A stretch of DNA of 64,000 bases from the NCBI RefSeq assembly GCF_900156375.1, contig NZ_FTNK01000007.1:186001-250000 (forward strand). Reading direction: 5' to 3'. The position numbers and the translations under genes are program-made. This document shows positions 8,250-15,644 of the stretch, in pieces (position 1 is the first letter of the stretch; each line of letters opens with the position of its first letter). The notes beneath the pieces are model-generated. The model did no database searches and was not told the DNA's origin. It saw only the letters and a list, made by a program, of their open reading frames with translations. Source of the DNA: Paenibacillus macquariensis (GTDB lineage Bacteria > Bacillota > Bacilli > Paenibacillales > Paenibacillaceae).

Positions 8250-9134
8250 TTACTTGATGCCTGTGAGTACAATGCCCTCAACGAATCGCTTCTGTGCTAT
8301 GGCGAATAATGTAACGATCGGAACCATAGCAAGCACCGATGCGACCATCAAGAGATGCCACGGCGGAATACGAAACCGCGATGATGTAAGAGAAGCCATA
8401 CCGACTGGAAGCGTGAATTTCTCCGATGAACTTAAGTAAAGTACCGGAGTGAGTAGGTCATTCCAGCTGTAGATGAAAGCAAATATCGCTACAGTTGCAA
8501 GTGCTGGTCCGGAGAGTGGAAGGGCGATCTTAAGCCACATTCGGAACTCGCCACAACCATCAATGCGTCCCGCATCGAACAGTTCATCTGGCAGCGTAGT
8601 GAAAAACTGGCGGAGCAGAAAGATGTTATACGCTGAGCCGAAGAATGCAGGTACGATAAGCGGCAGGAACGTGTCGATCCAGTTCATTTTGGAAAAGAGA
8701 ATGAACTGTGGAATCATGATAGCTGGATAAGGAAGCATCATCGTGCTGAGCAGAAGCATGAACCAGATATTCTTACCTTTCCCCCGGTATCTAGCAAATC
8801 CGTAGGCTGCAAGCGATGAAGAAATGAGTGTCCCTACTACGGTCAATCCCCCAATAAGTAAGCTATTACCGTATAAGGTGCCGAACTGTAACGTGTCGAA
8901 AATATCCTTATAGTTACTCCATTGCCACGTCTCTGGAAGAAACGTTGGGGGGAATTTGAGCATCTCTCGCTTTGATTTCAGCGAGGTTGAAACCATGAAG
9001 AACAGGGGTAACAACATAAGAAAGGTAATAATAACTAGTGAGATAAAACTCATGACTCTGACTGCATCGAATTTTCGTCTGCGTCTAACTTTGGAGGACG
9101 GAGAATGCGGCCCCGTAGACGGTATCGTACTCAT
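8250..9134 (-). CDS. sugar ABC transporter permease, MalG/LacG type
   Basis: 294 residues with six predicted membrane helices; the first follows a charged N-terminus (KVRRRRKFDAVRV). The EAA-type cytoplasmic loop reads AGRIDGCGEFRMWLKIALPLSGPALATV, with Gly-Cys-Gly in place of the usual Gly-Ala. It ends with KRFVEGIVLTGIK, a C-terminus typical of MalG-type permeases. The start overlaps the stop of the upstream permease (ATGA), so the two subunits are coupled. It forms the heterodimeric channel with that permease. Confidence 0.93.
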   Translation of the reverse strand: MSTIPSTGPHSPSSKVRRRRKFDAVRVMSFISLVIITFLMLLPLFFMVSTSLKSKREMLKFPPTFLPETWQWSNYKDIFDTLQFGTLYGNSLLIGGLTVVGTLISSSLAAYGFARYRGKGKNIWFMLLLSTMMLPYPAIMIPQFILFSKMNWIDTFLPLIVPAFFGSAYNIFLLRQFFTTLPDELFDAGRIDGCGEFRMWLKIALPLSGPALATVAIFAFIYSWNDLLTPVLYLSSSEKFTLPVGMASLTSSRFRIPPWHLLMVASVLAMVPIVTLFAIAQKRFVEGIVLTGIK

Positions 9135-10024
9135 TTGTTTCCGCCTCCTTCATAATGCACGTAACGGTTCGATAACTTCATAACTAGCGCTGTGAATAGC
9201 ATGACGACGATCAGTAATACCCAGGCCAAGGCCGACGAGTAACCTGCACGATATTCTTTAAAGGCACTGGTATACAGGTTGTAGACATAAAACCAAGTAG
9301 AATAGTTCGGGCCACCTTGCGTCATAACAAAGGCTTGTGTGAACACTTGAAAAGAATCGATTGCCCCCATAATAAGTTGGAAGAGCAGTACGGGTGAAAT
9401 CATAGGTAACGTTACGTTCAAGAAAGTTTTGAATCGTCCTGCCCCGTCCAATTCAGCAGCCTCAATTAAGCTTGCGGGAACTCCCTGAAGTCCTGCGAGA
9501 AAGAGGATCATTCCGGTACCAACCGTCCATAAGGACATAATGATCAGGGCATACAATGAAGTATCCGGATTCATGAGCCATGCAGGTCCTTTAATCCCGA
9601 ACCAGGACAGCACGTAATTGAACAAACCAATCTGCGGATTGAATATCCAATACCACAGTAGCGACATCGCCACACCAGACACCATGCTCGGAAAATACAT
9701 CGCCGTCCGGAAGAATCCGCGGAAGGGAATTTTCTGATGAAGCAGCAAAGCAAATCCAAGTCCAAGCACAAGCTGTATAGGTACACTGATAACGGTATAC
9801 CTGAGTGTGACTATGACGGATTTCCAGAACAGTTCATTGTTGAACATCTCAGTGTAGTTCGCTAGTCCTACGAACACTGGCGGGTGGATAATGTCATAAT
9901 CCGTGAAGCTTAGATACAATGATGATAAGATAGGATACAGAGCGAATACAAAGAAGCCGATGAGCCAAGGAGAGAGGAACAAGTACATGTAAAGCGTCTG
10001 TCGCCGGCCTTCACGGTGGGTCAT
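9131..10024 (-). CDS. sugar ABC transporter permease, MalF/LacF type
   Basis: 297 residues, six membrane helices starting with LYMYLFLSPWLIGFFVFALYP. The EAA loop is EAAELDGAGRFKTFLNVTLPMISPVLLF, which contacts the ATPase. It is the first gene of the operon; the promoter and two LacI-type operators lie directly upstream. Together with the MalG-type partner it imports a sugar, probably a disaccharide judged by the downstream kinase and GH4 enzyme. The ribosome site AAAGG is rather distant (about 11 bases) from the ATG. Confidence 0.93.
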   Translation of the reverse strand: MTHREGRRQTLYMYLFLSPWLIGFFVFALYPILSSLYLSFTDYDIIHPPVFVGLANYTEMFNNELFWKSVIVTLRYTVISVPIQLVLGLGFALLLHQKIPFRGFFRTAMYFPSMVSGVAMSLLWYWIFNPQIGLFNYVLSWFGIKGPAWLMNPDTSLYALIIMSLWTVGTGMILFLAGLQGVPASLIEAAELDGAGRFKTFLNVTLPMISPVLLFQLIMGAIDSFQVFTQAFVMTQGGPNYSTWFYVYNLYTSAFKEYRAGYSSALAWVLLIVVMLFTALVMKLSNRYVHYEGGGNK

Positions 10025-10049
10025 TGAAACACCAACCTTTCTGCATTTG

Positions 10050-10073
10050 TAAAGTTAAAGCGCTTTAACTTTA
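10050..10073. promoter_or_regulatory. LacI-type operator O1 of the sugar operon
   Basis: A perfect 24-base palindrome with half-site TAAAGTTAAAGC and central CG, as in LacI-family operators. It lies in the leader 26 bases before the first permease start. It lacks the TG..CA ends of a CcpA cre site, so the local LacI protein is the likelier ligand. Confidence 0.7.
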
Positions 10074-10122
10074 TTGAGTGATTGTCTCCATTAAATCTAG
10101 CGTACCAACCTTCTGTTTGTTT

Positions 10123-10146
10123 GAAAATTAAAGTGCTTTAATTTTC
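10123..10146. promoter_or_regulatory. LacI-type operator O2 of the sugar operon
   Basis: Half-sites GAAAATTAAAG and CTTTAATTTTC around a 2-base centre. It begins about a dozen bases after the predicted transcription start. Its centre is 73 bases from that of O1, close to seven helical turns, which would allow looping by a LacI tetramer or two dimers. Confidence 0.7.
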
Positions 10147-10165
10147 GATTCGTCCTGTTGACAAT

Positions 10166-10194
10166 ATCATAGAGTATGATTTACAAATAATCAA
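10166..10194 (-). promoter_or_regulatory. SigA promoter of the sugar operon
   Basis: Minus-strand TTGATT (10194-10189), 17-base spacer, TATGAT (10171-10166). An A-rich tract (about 10197-10220) just upstream resembles an UP element. Operator O2 lies immediately downstream, fitting repression by roadblock. Confidence 0.65.
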
Positions 10195-10243
10195 TATTTT
10201 TTTATATCTTTTTTTAAAATAATGAATACGCTTACCCACAATA

Positions 10244-10328
10244 AATCATAAAGATGCACCAACTAGAATTTCTCTAGCTATTACCCACGGGTTGTCAAAT
10301 ATCCTCCTAGGCGGTGCACCTTATGATT
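10244..10328. repeat. 85-bp imperfect inverted-repeat element
   Basis: Arms of about 22 bases (AATCATAAAGATGCACC..CTAG at 10244-10266 and CTAG..GGTGCACCTTATGATT at 10307-10328) face each other across about 40 bases. The minus-strand transcript pairs better because a mismatch becomes G-U. It sits between the thioesterase stop and the sugar-operon promoter. It could be a thioesterase 3' structure, a tiny non-autonomous element or a structured RNA. There is no long T-run. Confidence 0.5.
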
Positions 10329-10336
10329 GATTCACA

Positions 10337-10765
10337 TTAGACTGGTTTATTAATCACACGGAAGGTTCCCGTTCCAAAAGCGCATAGATCCCCCTTCTCT
10401 GTCCGTGCAAAAGATTGTGTTGTAATCATTTTACGAGAACTGTGTATGAGTTCTGCTGTTACAATCACCCGTCCTGTTTCCGTTGGAGCCAAATAGTTTA
10501 TCGATAGATTACTTGTAACTACATTGTCTTGAGGCCTCGCAATCATCGCTATTAAACCCATCGCTGAATCGATTAACGTCGCATGGACACCTCCATGAAG
10601 AATACCAATTAAATTAAGATGATGAGGCTTAATGTCAATGGAGACGACTACCTTCTTCTCGCTTAACGATTCAAGCTCACAGCCCAAGAATCCCCAGAAC
10701 GTAGATTCAGCTATTTTCCCCCAATGTTCCATGTCAGGATGCGTACCATCTGAATCCGCTTTCAT
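10337..10765 (-). CDS. hotdog-fold acyl-CoA thioesterase (PaaI family)
   Basis: 142 residues of a single 4HBT hotdog domain. The central motif LIGILHGGVHATLIDSAMGL is the PaaI/YdiI-type signature (HGG with the following Asp as catalytic residue), followed by NLSINYLAPTETGRVIVTAEL and a terminal strand. It hydrolyses acyl-CoA thioesters in the cytoplasm, probably to recycle CoA during fatty-acid breakdown. It lies downstream of the fad operon on the same strand, but a 139-base gap holding its own copy of the fad dyad motif suggests a separate, co-regulated promoter. Confidence 0.87.
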   Translation of the reverse strand: MKADSDGTHPDMEHWGKIAESTFWGFLGCELESLSEKKVVVSIDIKPHHLNLIGILHGGVHATLIDSAMGLIAMIARPQDNVVTSNLSINYLAPTETGRVIVTAELIHSSRKMITTQSFARTEKGDLCAFGTGTFRVINKPV

Positions 10766-10786
10766 AATTTATCCCTCCTTACTTGT

Positions 10787-10822
10787 TGCACTTTCAATCT
10801 ATCTATATAGATTGAACTAAAG
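10787..10822. promoter_or_regulatory. fad dyad motif in front of the thioesterase gene
   Basis: The core TTCAATCTAT, a 4-base centre and ATAGATTGAA form a perfect 10-bp-arm palindrome (10793-10816). The minus-strand left arm extends to CTTTAGTTCAATCTAT, identical to the arm found in front of fadF. It lies 20-60 bases before the thioesterase start. Confidence 0.65.
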
Positions 10823-10877
10823 TTTGCGCTCACAAGTTCAATCATTTCTAAAGTGAATCATGATTATGGGGGTTCGT

Positions 10878-10893
10878 CTTTAGCTCAATCTAT
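10878..10893. promoter_or_regulatory. isolated half-site of the fad dyad motif
   Basis: CTTTAGCTCAATCTAT matches the 16-base arm of the other sites with one difference, followed by CTAT, but the right arm has decayed. It lies just after the lcfA stop. Confidence 0.4.
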
Positions 10894-10904
10894 CTATATG
10901 ACCG

Positions 10905-12575
10905 TTACTTAGATATCTTGTCATTATCTTCATCAATCAGCTTTCGTCGAAGCACTTTACCAACCAACGTTTTTGGAAAAGTATCGCGGAACTCATATAT
11001 TTTGGGAACTTTATATACAGCCAATTTCTCTTTACACCAACGATTGAAATCTTCCTCATTGGCTGTAGATCCCTCTTTTAGAATAATGTACGCTTTTACA
11101 GTCTCACCTCGATAAGAATCCACTACACCAGCTACAACCGCTTCTTCCACATCTGGATGCTCGAACAATACTTCTTCCACTTCTCGCGGATAAATATTAT
11201 ACCCTCCAGCGATAATCAAGTCTTTCCGGCGGTCCAGAATATAGAAAAAACCTTCGTCATCCATTCGTGCTAAGTCTCCCGTATATAGCCATCCATCACG
11301 GAGCGCCTTACCCGTTTCTTCAGGTTGTTGCCAATACCCCTTCATGACTTGCGGACCTCGGATTATCAATTCACCAATTTCACCTTGTGCCATGTCTTCT
11401 CCTGATTCTGGATGGACAATACGAGCGTCGGTATCTGGAAAAGGAATACCCACTGAACCAACTTTGCGTTTCTCCCAAAGATTGTTTGCATGGGTTACAG
11501 GTGAAGTCTCTGTCAAACCATAACCCTCGATCAATGTACCACCTGTGATACGCTCGAAACGTTCCTGCACCTCAACTGGTAAAGAAGCTGCACCACTAAT
11601 GCATATTTTGACGGAGGACAGATCGAATTTGTGAACGTCAGGGTGATTGATCACTGCAATATACATGGTAGGTGCGCCAGGAAATACGGTTGGCTTCAAC
11701 CTCCCCATCGTTTTCAGAATTTGATTAATATCAAATCGTGGCATTAATATCAACGTACCCGCCATATGAATGGATTGGTTAAGCAAGACCGTCATTCCAA
11801 AGACATGGAAAAAGGGCAGTGCTGCTAAATAACGTTCTTTCGCGATTTCAGCGCGGTAAAACCAGAGTTTTCCCTGAATCGTATTCGCGACCAGATTCAT
11901 ATGGGTAAGCATGACACCCTTAGCAAATCCCGTGGTCCCTCCCGTATATTGAATGAGTGCTAAATCTTCATCAGCTTCAACGGGAATTTGAATAGGCGTC
12001 CCTATCGACTGTTTTAGGAACGAACGGAACGATAAGACATTGTTATCATACGTGATGGGCGTCTCAGGTTTTTTAGTCTTCAAAGAATATAACCAATTCT
12101 TAGGGACCGGCAAGTAGTCCTTAATGCCAGTCACCAGAATATAATCTAACGGGTCTTTCTCTGTCGCTTTCTTCACCCGATCCACTAGGGCGTCAAGTGT
12201 TACAATCATTTGTACACTTGCATCCTTCAACTGGTACTCCAACTCACGTGGCATATACAGAGGGTTCGTCATCACTACGATACCGCCCATCAGTAACGTT
12301 CCATAATACGCAATCACGGCTTGTGGGCAATTCGGTAACATAACCGCCACTCGGTCTCCTTTACGAATACCCAGCTTAAGCAAAGCATTCGTGAAACGAT
12401 AGACCGAGTCCATTAATGCTTTGTAAGACATTTTATACCCTAAGAAATCTAAGGCAATATGTTCTGGATATAACGCTGCCGACTCCACTAGAAACTGCGC
12501 CAAATTCTGCTTCGGATAAGTATATGTTATGGGTACTTCAACCGGATAATGTTCCAACCAAGGTTTATCTAACAT
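10905..12575 (-). CDS. lcfA: long-chain fatty acid-CoA ligase (LcfA/FadD)
   Basis: 556 residues of an adenylate-forming enzyme. The P-loop motif is YTGGTTGFAKGVMLTH (about residue 215), then EGYGLTETSPVTH, GWLYTGDLARMDDEGFFYILDRRKDLII and the terminal catalytic-lysine region KTLVGKVLRRKL. It activates fatty acids to acyl-CoA with ATP, the entry step of beta-oxidation. It is the last gene of the fadF-fadN-fadA-fadE-lcfA operon. ATG 12575 is preferred because GGGGTGG lies 5 bases before it; the longer GTG start adds only three codons. Confidence 0.93.
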   Translation of the reverse strand: MLDKPWLEHYPVEVPITYTYPKQNLAQFLVESAALYPEHIALDFLGYKMSYKALMDSVYRFTNALLKLGIRKGDRVAVMLPNCPQAVIAYYGTLLMGGIVVMTNPLYMPRELEYQLKDASVQMIVTLDALVDRVKKATEKDPLDYILVTGIKDYLPVPKNWLYSLKTKKPETPITYDNNVLSFRSFLKQSIGTPIQIPVEADEDLALIQYTGGTTGFAKGVMLTHMNLVANTIQGKLWFYRAEIAKERYLAALPFFHVFGMTVLLNQSIHMAGTLILMPRFDINQILKTMGRLKPTVFPGAPTMYIAVINHPDVHKFDLSSVKICISGAASLPVEVQERFERITGGTLIEGYGLTETSPVTHANNLWEKRKVGSVGIPFPDTDARIVHPESGEDMAQGEIGELIIRGPQVMKGYWQQPEETGKALRDGWLYTGDLARMDDEGFFYILDRRKDLIIAGGYNIYPREVEEVLFEHPDVEEAVVAGVVDSYRGETVKAYIILKEGSTANEEDFNRWCKEKLAVYKVPKIYEFRDTFPKTLVGKVLRRKLIDEDNDKISK

Positions 12576-12627
12576 GTTGGCCACCCCATTCTCAAGGATC
12601 CGTCATAGAGGTACTCTGAACTCTCAA

Positions 12628-14397
12628 TTATAAAACATACTTTTCCGCTTCGATCACTTTGGCAGCAATTTTCCGTTTCAACCCTAACGTGTTCACCTGT
12701 GTTCTTCTGGTCATCTTTTTCAGTACTGAAAGCCCCGTACGAAGAGTGTCTCCCGATTCCATCGCTGCGAGTGTCTCTTTGGCCCAACATTCGATCCGAT
12801 CGAATTCTTCGTGTATAAAGGCGACTGTCATATCAATCGCATTCGTGGCTTTCGCTTCTCCCACTTGATTGATCATCTTCAATGTACGGAGTAAAGCGCT
12901 CTCCATTGCGAACACGGTAATCATCATATCTGCTAGATGACTTAGTACTTCCTGTTCCTCTTCTAGCTTCAACTGGTACTTTTGCACAGCCTGCGCACCA
13001 ACCATTAGGAATATTTTCTTTGTCATTGACAGCAAATGTGTCTCCTGCCCAAGCGTACCTTCGAATAACTGACCAGGAACTAGACTTAATAATTCGGATT
13101 GTAATGCTAATGCCTTTTGCATCAAAGGTAATTCACCCTTCATCGCTCGCTTGATCAACGTACCTGGGATGAGAAGGCGATTGATCTCATTCGTCCCTTC
13201 GAATATTCGATTTATGCGAGAATCCCGATAATTCCGTTCAACATGATATTCTTGAATGAATCCATATCCCCCATGAATCTGAACGCCTTCATCCACGATG
13301 AAATCGAGCGTTTCAGAACCGAACACTTTATTAATGGAACATTCTAACTGATACTCTGCAATAGCTTTGGCGGATTGATACCCGACATCGGGACTATCAT
13401 AATCCACTTCAGCCAAACCGATATCAAATAGACCTGCCGTCCGGTACACCATACTTTCTAACACATATGTCCGCATGTTCATTTCCGCTAGTTTTTTACC
13501 AATGAGAGGAAATGAAGAGATTTTACGGCCAAATTGCGTACGTTCATTGGCATATTTCGCAGAATACTCTATAGAATCTTTCGAACCTCCAACACATCCA
13601 GCAGCTAATTTAAAGCGACCAATATTTAATATATTAAACGCAATCAAATGTCCTTTACCGACTTCCCACAATAGATTATCCACAGGAACTTTGACATCTT
13701 CCAGAATCAACGGGCGCGTTGAGGAACCTTTGATACCCATTTTCTTTTCCTCTGGACCGAAGCTAACTCCTTCCATTGTGCGTTCCACGATAAAGGTGCT
13801 GAAATCTTTTCCATTCACTTTGGCATATACGATGAAAATATCAGCAAAGCCTGCATTCGTAATGAATTGCTTACTTCCATTCAGAACGTAATGTTGACCA
13901 TCGTCTGCCAATGTGGCCGTTGTTTTGGCACCGAGTGCATCCGATCCCGAAGAAGGTTCTGTCAGACAATAGGCGGCAATTTGTTCACCCGAAGCAAGCG
14001 CAGGCAAATACTTCTGCTTCTGCTCTTCTGTTCCGAAATAAACAATCGGCAGCGTACCAATCCCTACGTGTGCACCAAAGGATAACGCGAATGAGGAGGC
14101 TTTGGTCAGCTTCTCATTAATTAACGTTGAACTTACTTTATCCAGTCCTAGGCCTCCATAGTTCTCTGGAACTTCAGCACCTAGCAAGCCGATCTCACCG
14201 GCTTTTTGCAACAATTCTACTGTCAAACCATAGTTCAACTTCTCAATTTCTTCATCTCGAGGCGTAATCTCAGCGCTTACGAATTGTTCCGTTGTCTCCG
14301 CAATCATACGATGCTCTTCCGTAAAGTCCTCTGGCGTCACGATTTGCCAGAAATCGATATCCTCAATCATGAAACTTCCACCTAACACTTTGCTCAT
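12628..14397 (-). CDS. fadE: acyl-CoA dehydrogenase FadE
   Basis: 589 residues, close to B. subtilis FadE and about 200 longer than short-chain acyl-CoA dehydrogenases. Family signatures are GAEVPENYGGLGLDKVSSTLI, AAYCLTEPSSGSDALGAKT (FAD-binding), YHVERNYRDSRINRIFEGTNEINR, and a C-terminal helical extension. It introduces the trans-2 double bond into acyl-CoA and hands electrons to EtfAB, encoded at the other end of the locus. The start MSKVLGGSF is supported by AAAGGAGAGG. It lies 33 bases after fadA and 53 before lcfA. Confidence 0.95.
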   Translation of the reverse strand: MSKVLGGSFMIEDIDFWQIVTPEDFTEEHRMIAETTEQFVSAEITPRDEEIEKLNYGLTVELLQKAGEIGLLGAEVPENYGGLGLDKVSSTLINEKLTKASSFALSFGAHVGIGTLPIVYFGTEEQKQKYLPALASGEQIAAYCLTEPSSGSDALGAKTTATLADDGQHYVLNGSKQFITNAGFADIFIVYAKVNGKDFSTFIVERTMEGVSFGPEEKKMGIKGSSTRPLILEDVKVPVDNLLWEVGKGHLIAFNILNIGRFKLAAGCVGGSKDSIEYSAKYANERTQFGRKISSFPLIGKKLAEMNMRTYVLESMVYRTAGLFDIGLAEVDYDSPDVGYQSAKAIAEYQLECSINKVFGSETLDFIVDEGVQIHGGYGFIQEYHVERNYRDSRINRIFEGTNEINRLLIPGTLIKRAMKGELPLMQKALALQSELLSLVPGQLFEGTLGQETHLLSMTKKIFLMVGAQAVQKYQLKLEEEQEVLSHLADMMITVFAMESALLRTLKMINQVGEAKATNAIDMTVAFIHEEFDRIECWAKETLAAMESGDTLRTGLSVLKKMTRRTQVNTLGLKRKIAAKVIEAEKYVL

Positions 14398-14429
14398 CGG
14401 TTCCCTCTCCTTTGCCCTTCTGAGTGAAT

Positions 14430-15614
14430 TTATTGCGGATGAACTTCAAATACCCCAGCTGCGCCCATTCCACCTCCAATACACATGGAGACTACCCCAT
14501 AACCACCACCACGTCTTCGCAGTTCCTGAATTAGTGTAGTGGTCAGTTTGGTACCCGTGCACCCTAGAGGATGCCCAAGTGCAATAGCCCCACCGTTCAC
14601 GTTGACCTTATCCTCGTCGAGGCCAAGCTCGCGGATGACATGCACACATTGGGACGCAAAAGCTTCATTAATCTCAAATAGGCTCACATCATCAAGTGTA
14701 ATTCCAGCCATCTGTAGCGCTTTGGGAATCGCCTTGACCGGCCCTACTCCCATCATTTCTGGTTCTACACCCGTTACTGCAAAAGACCGAAATGTCGCTA
14801 GCGGCGGCAAGCCGAGTTCGTCTGCCTTCTCTTTACTCATGATGACAATGGCAGCAGCACCATCACTCGTCTGGGATGTGTTACCTGCCGTAACCGTGCC
14901 TCCTAATTTAAATGCTGGTTTCAGCTTACTTAGTGTTTCAACGTTGGTATCTGCTCGAACGCCCTCATCCATATCGAAGATAAACGATTGTATCGATATT
15001 TGACCACTCTCATCTACACGTTTCAACTCCGCTTGTACCGGAGTAATCTCATCCCTAAATTTACCCTCAGCTATCGCCTGCGCTGCTTTCTCATGTGAGC
15101 GTGATGCGAATAGGTCCTGATCTTCACGAGAAATGTTGAATTTCTCTGCGACTCGCTCAGCCGTATGCCCCATTGCGATATATACTTCCGGCATTTCTTC
15201 AACAATCCTCAGATTAGGTGAAATCTTAAATCCCGTCATGGGTACCTGACTCATACTTTCTACTCCTCCAGCGATTAAGATATCCGCATGCCCTAACATG
15301 ATCCGTTCGGCTGCGAAGGCGATGGACTGTAATCCTGAAGCACAGAAACGATTGATCGTCATCGCCGGTACGGTAACCGGAAACCCAGCATACAACGACA
15401 TAATACGGGCAAAATTCAATCCCTGTGCACCTTCTGGCATGGCACATCCGATAATAATATCTTCTACGTCCCCTTTCGAAAGACCCGGTGTACGATCGAT
15501 TACAGCTTCCAGAACGATTTTCCCTAACTCATCCGCACGTGTCTGCCCTAGACTCCCCTTCTTAGATTTGCCGATCGCGGTACGTGCCATGGATACGATT
15601 ACAGCTTCTTTCAT
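14430..15614 (-). CDS. fadA: acetyl-CoA C-acyltransferase (3-ketoacyl-CoA thiolase) FadA
   Basis: 394 residues, a complete thiolase. The nucleophilic Cys is in NRFCASGLQSIA (about residue 87), the active-site His in GGAIALGHPLGCTG and the second Cys in SMCIGGGMGAAGVFE. It cleaves 3-ketoacyl-CoA with CoA to acetyl-CoA and a shortened acyl-CoA, the last step of beta-oxidation. It forms the trifunctional system with the multifunctional FadN encoded 30 bases upstream. Confidence 0.96.
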   Translation of the reverse strand: MKEAVIVSMARTAIGKSKKGSLGQTRADELGKIVLEAVIDRTPGLSKGDVEDIIIGCAMPEGAQGLNFARIMSLYAGFPVTVPAMTINRFCASGLQSIAFAAERIMLGHADILIAGGVESMSQVPMTGFKISPNLRIVEEMPEVYIAMGHTAERVAEKFNISREDQDLFASRSHEKAAQAIAEGKFRDEITPVQAELKRVDESGQISIQSFIFDMDEGVRADTNVETLSKLKPAFKLGGTVTAGNTSQTSDGAAAIVIMSKEKADELGLPPLATFRSFAVTGVEPEMMGVGPVKAIPKALQMAGITLDDVSLFEINEAFASQCVHVIRELGLDEDKVNVNGGAIALGHPLGCTGTKLTTTLIQELRRRGGGYGVVSMCIGGGMGAAGVFEVHPQ

Positions 15615-15644
15615 TGAATCCTCACACTCCCTTCCCCGGATAAG

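Noticed and set aside
10050..10146. CcpA cre sites for the two palindromes before the sugar operon
   Set aside because: Both lack the TG..CA ends of cre and are longer, more symmetric dyads, fitting the local LacI regulator better.
13475..13891. 138-codon plus-strand open frame inside fadE
   Set aside because: Antisense to a fully conserved acyl-CoA dehydrogenase, no Shine-Dalgarno sequence and no recognisable protein.
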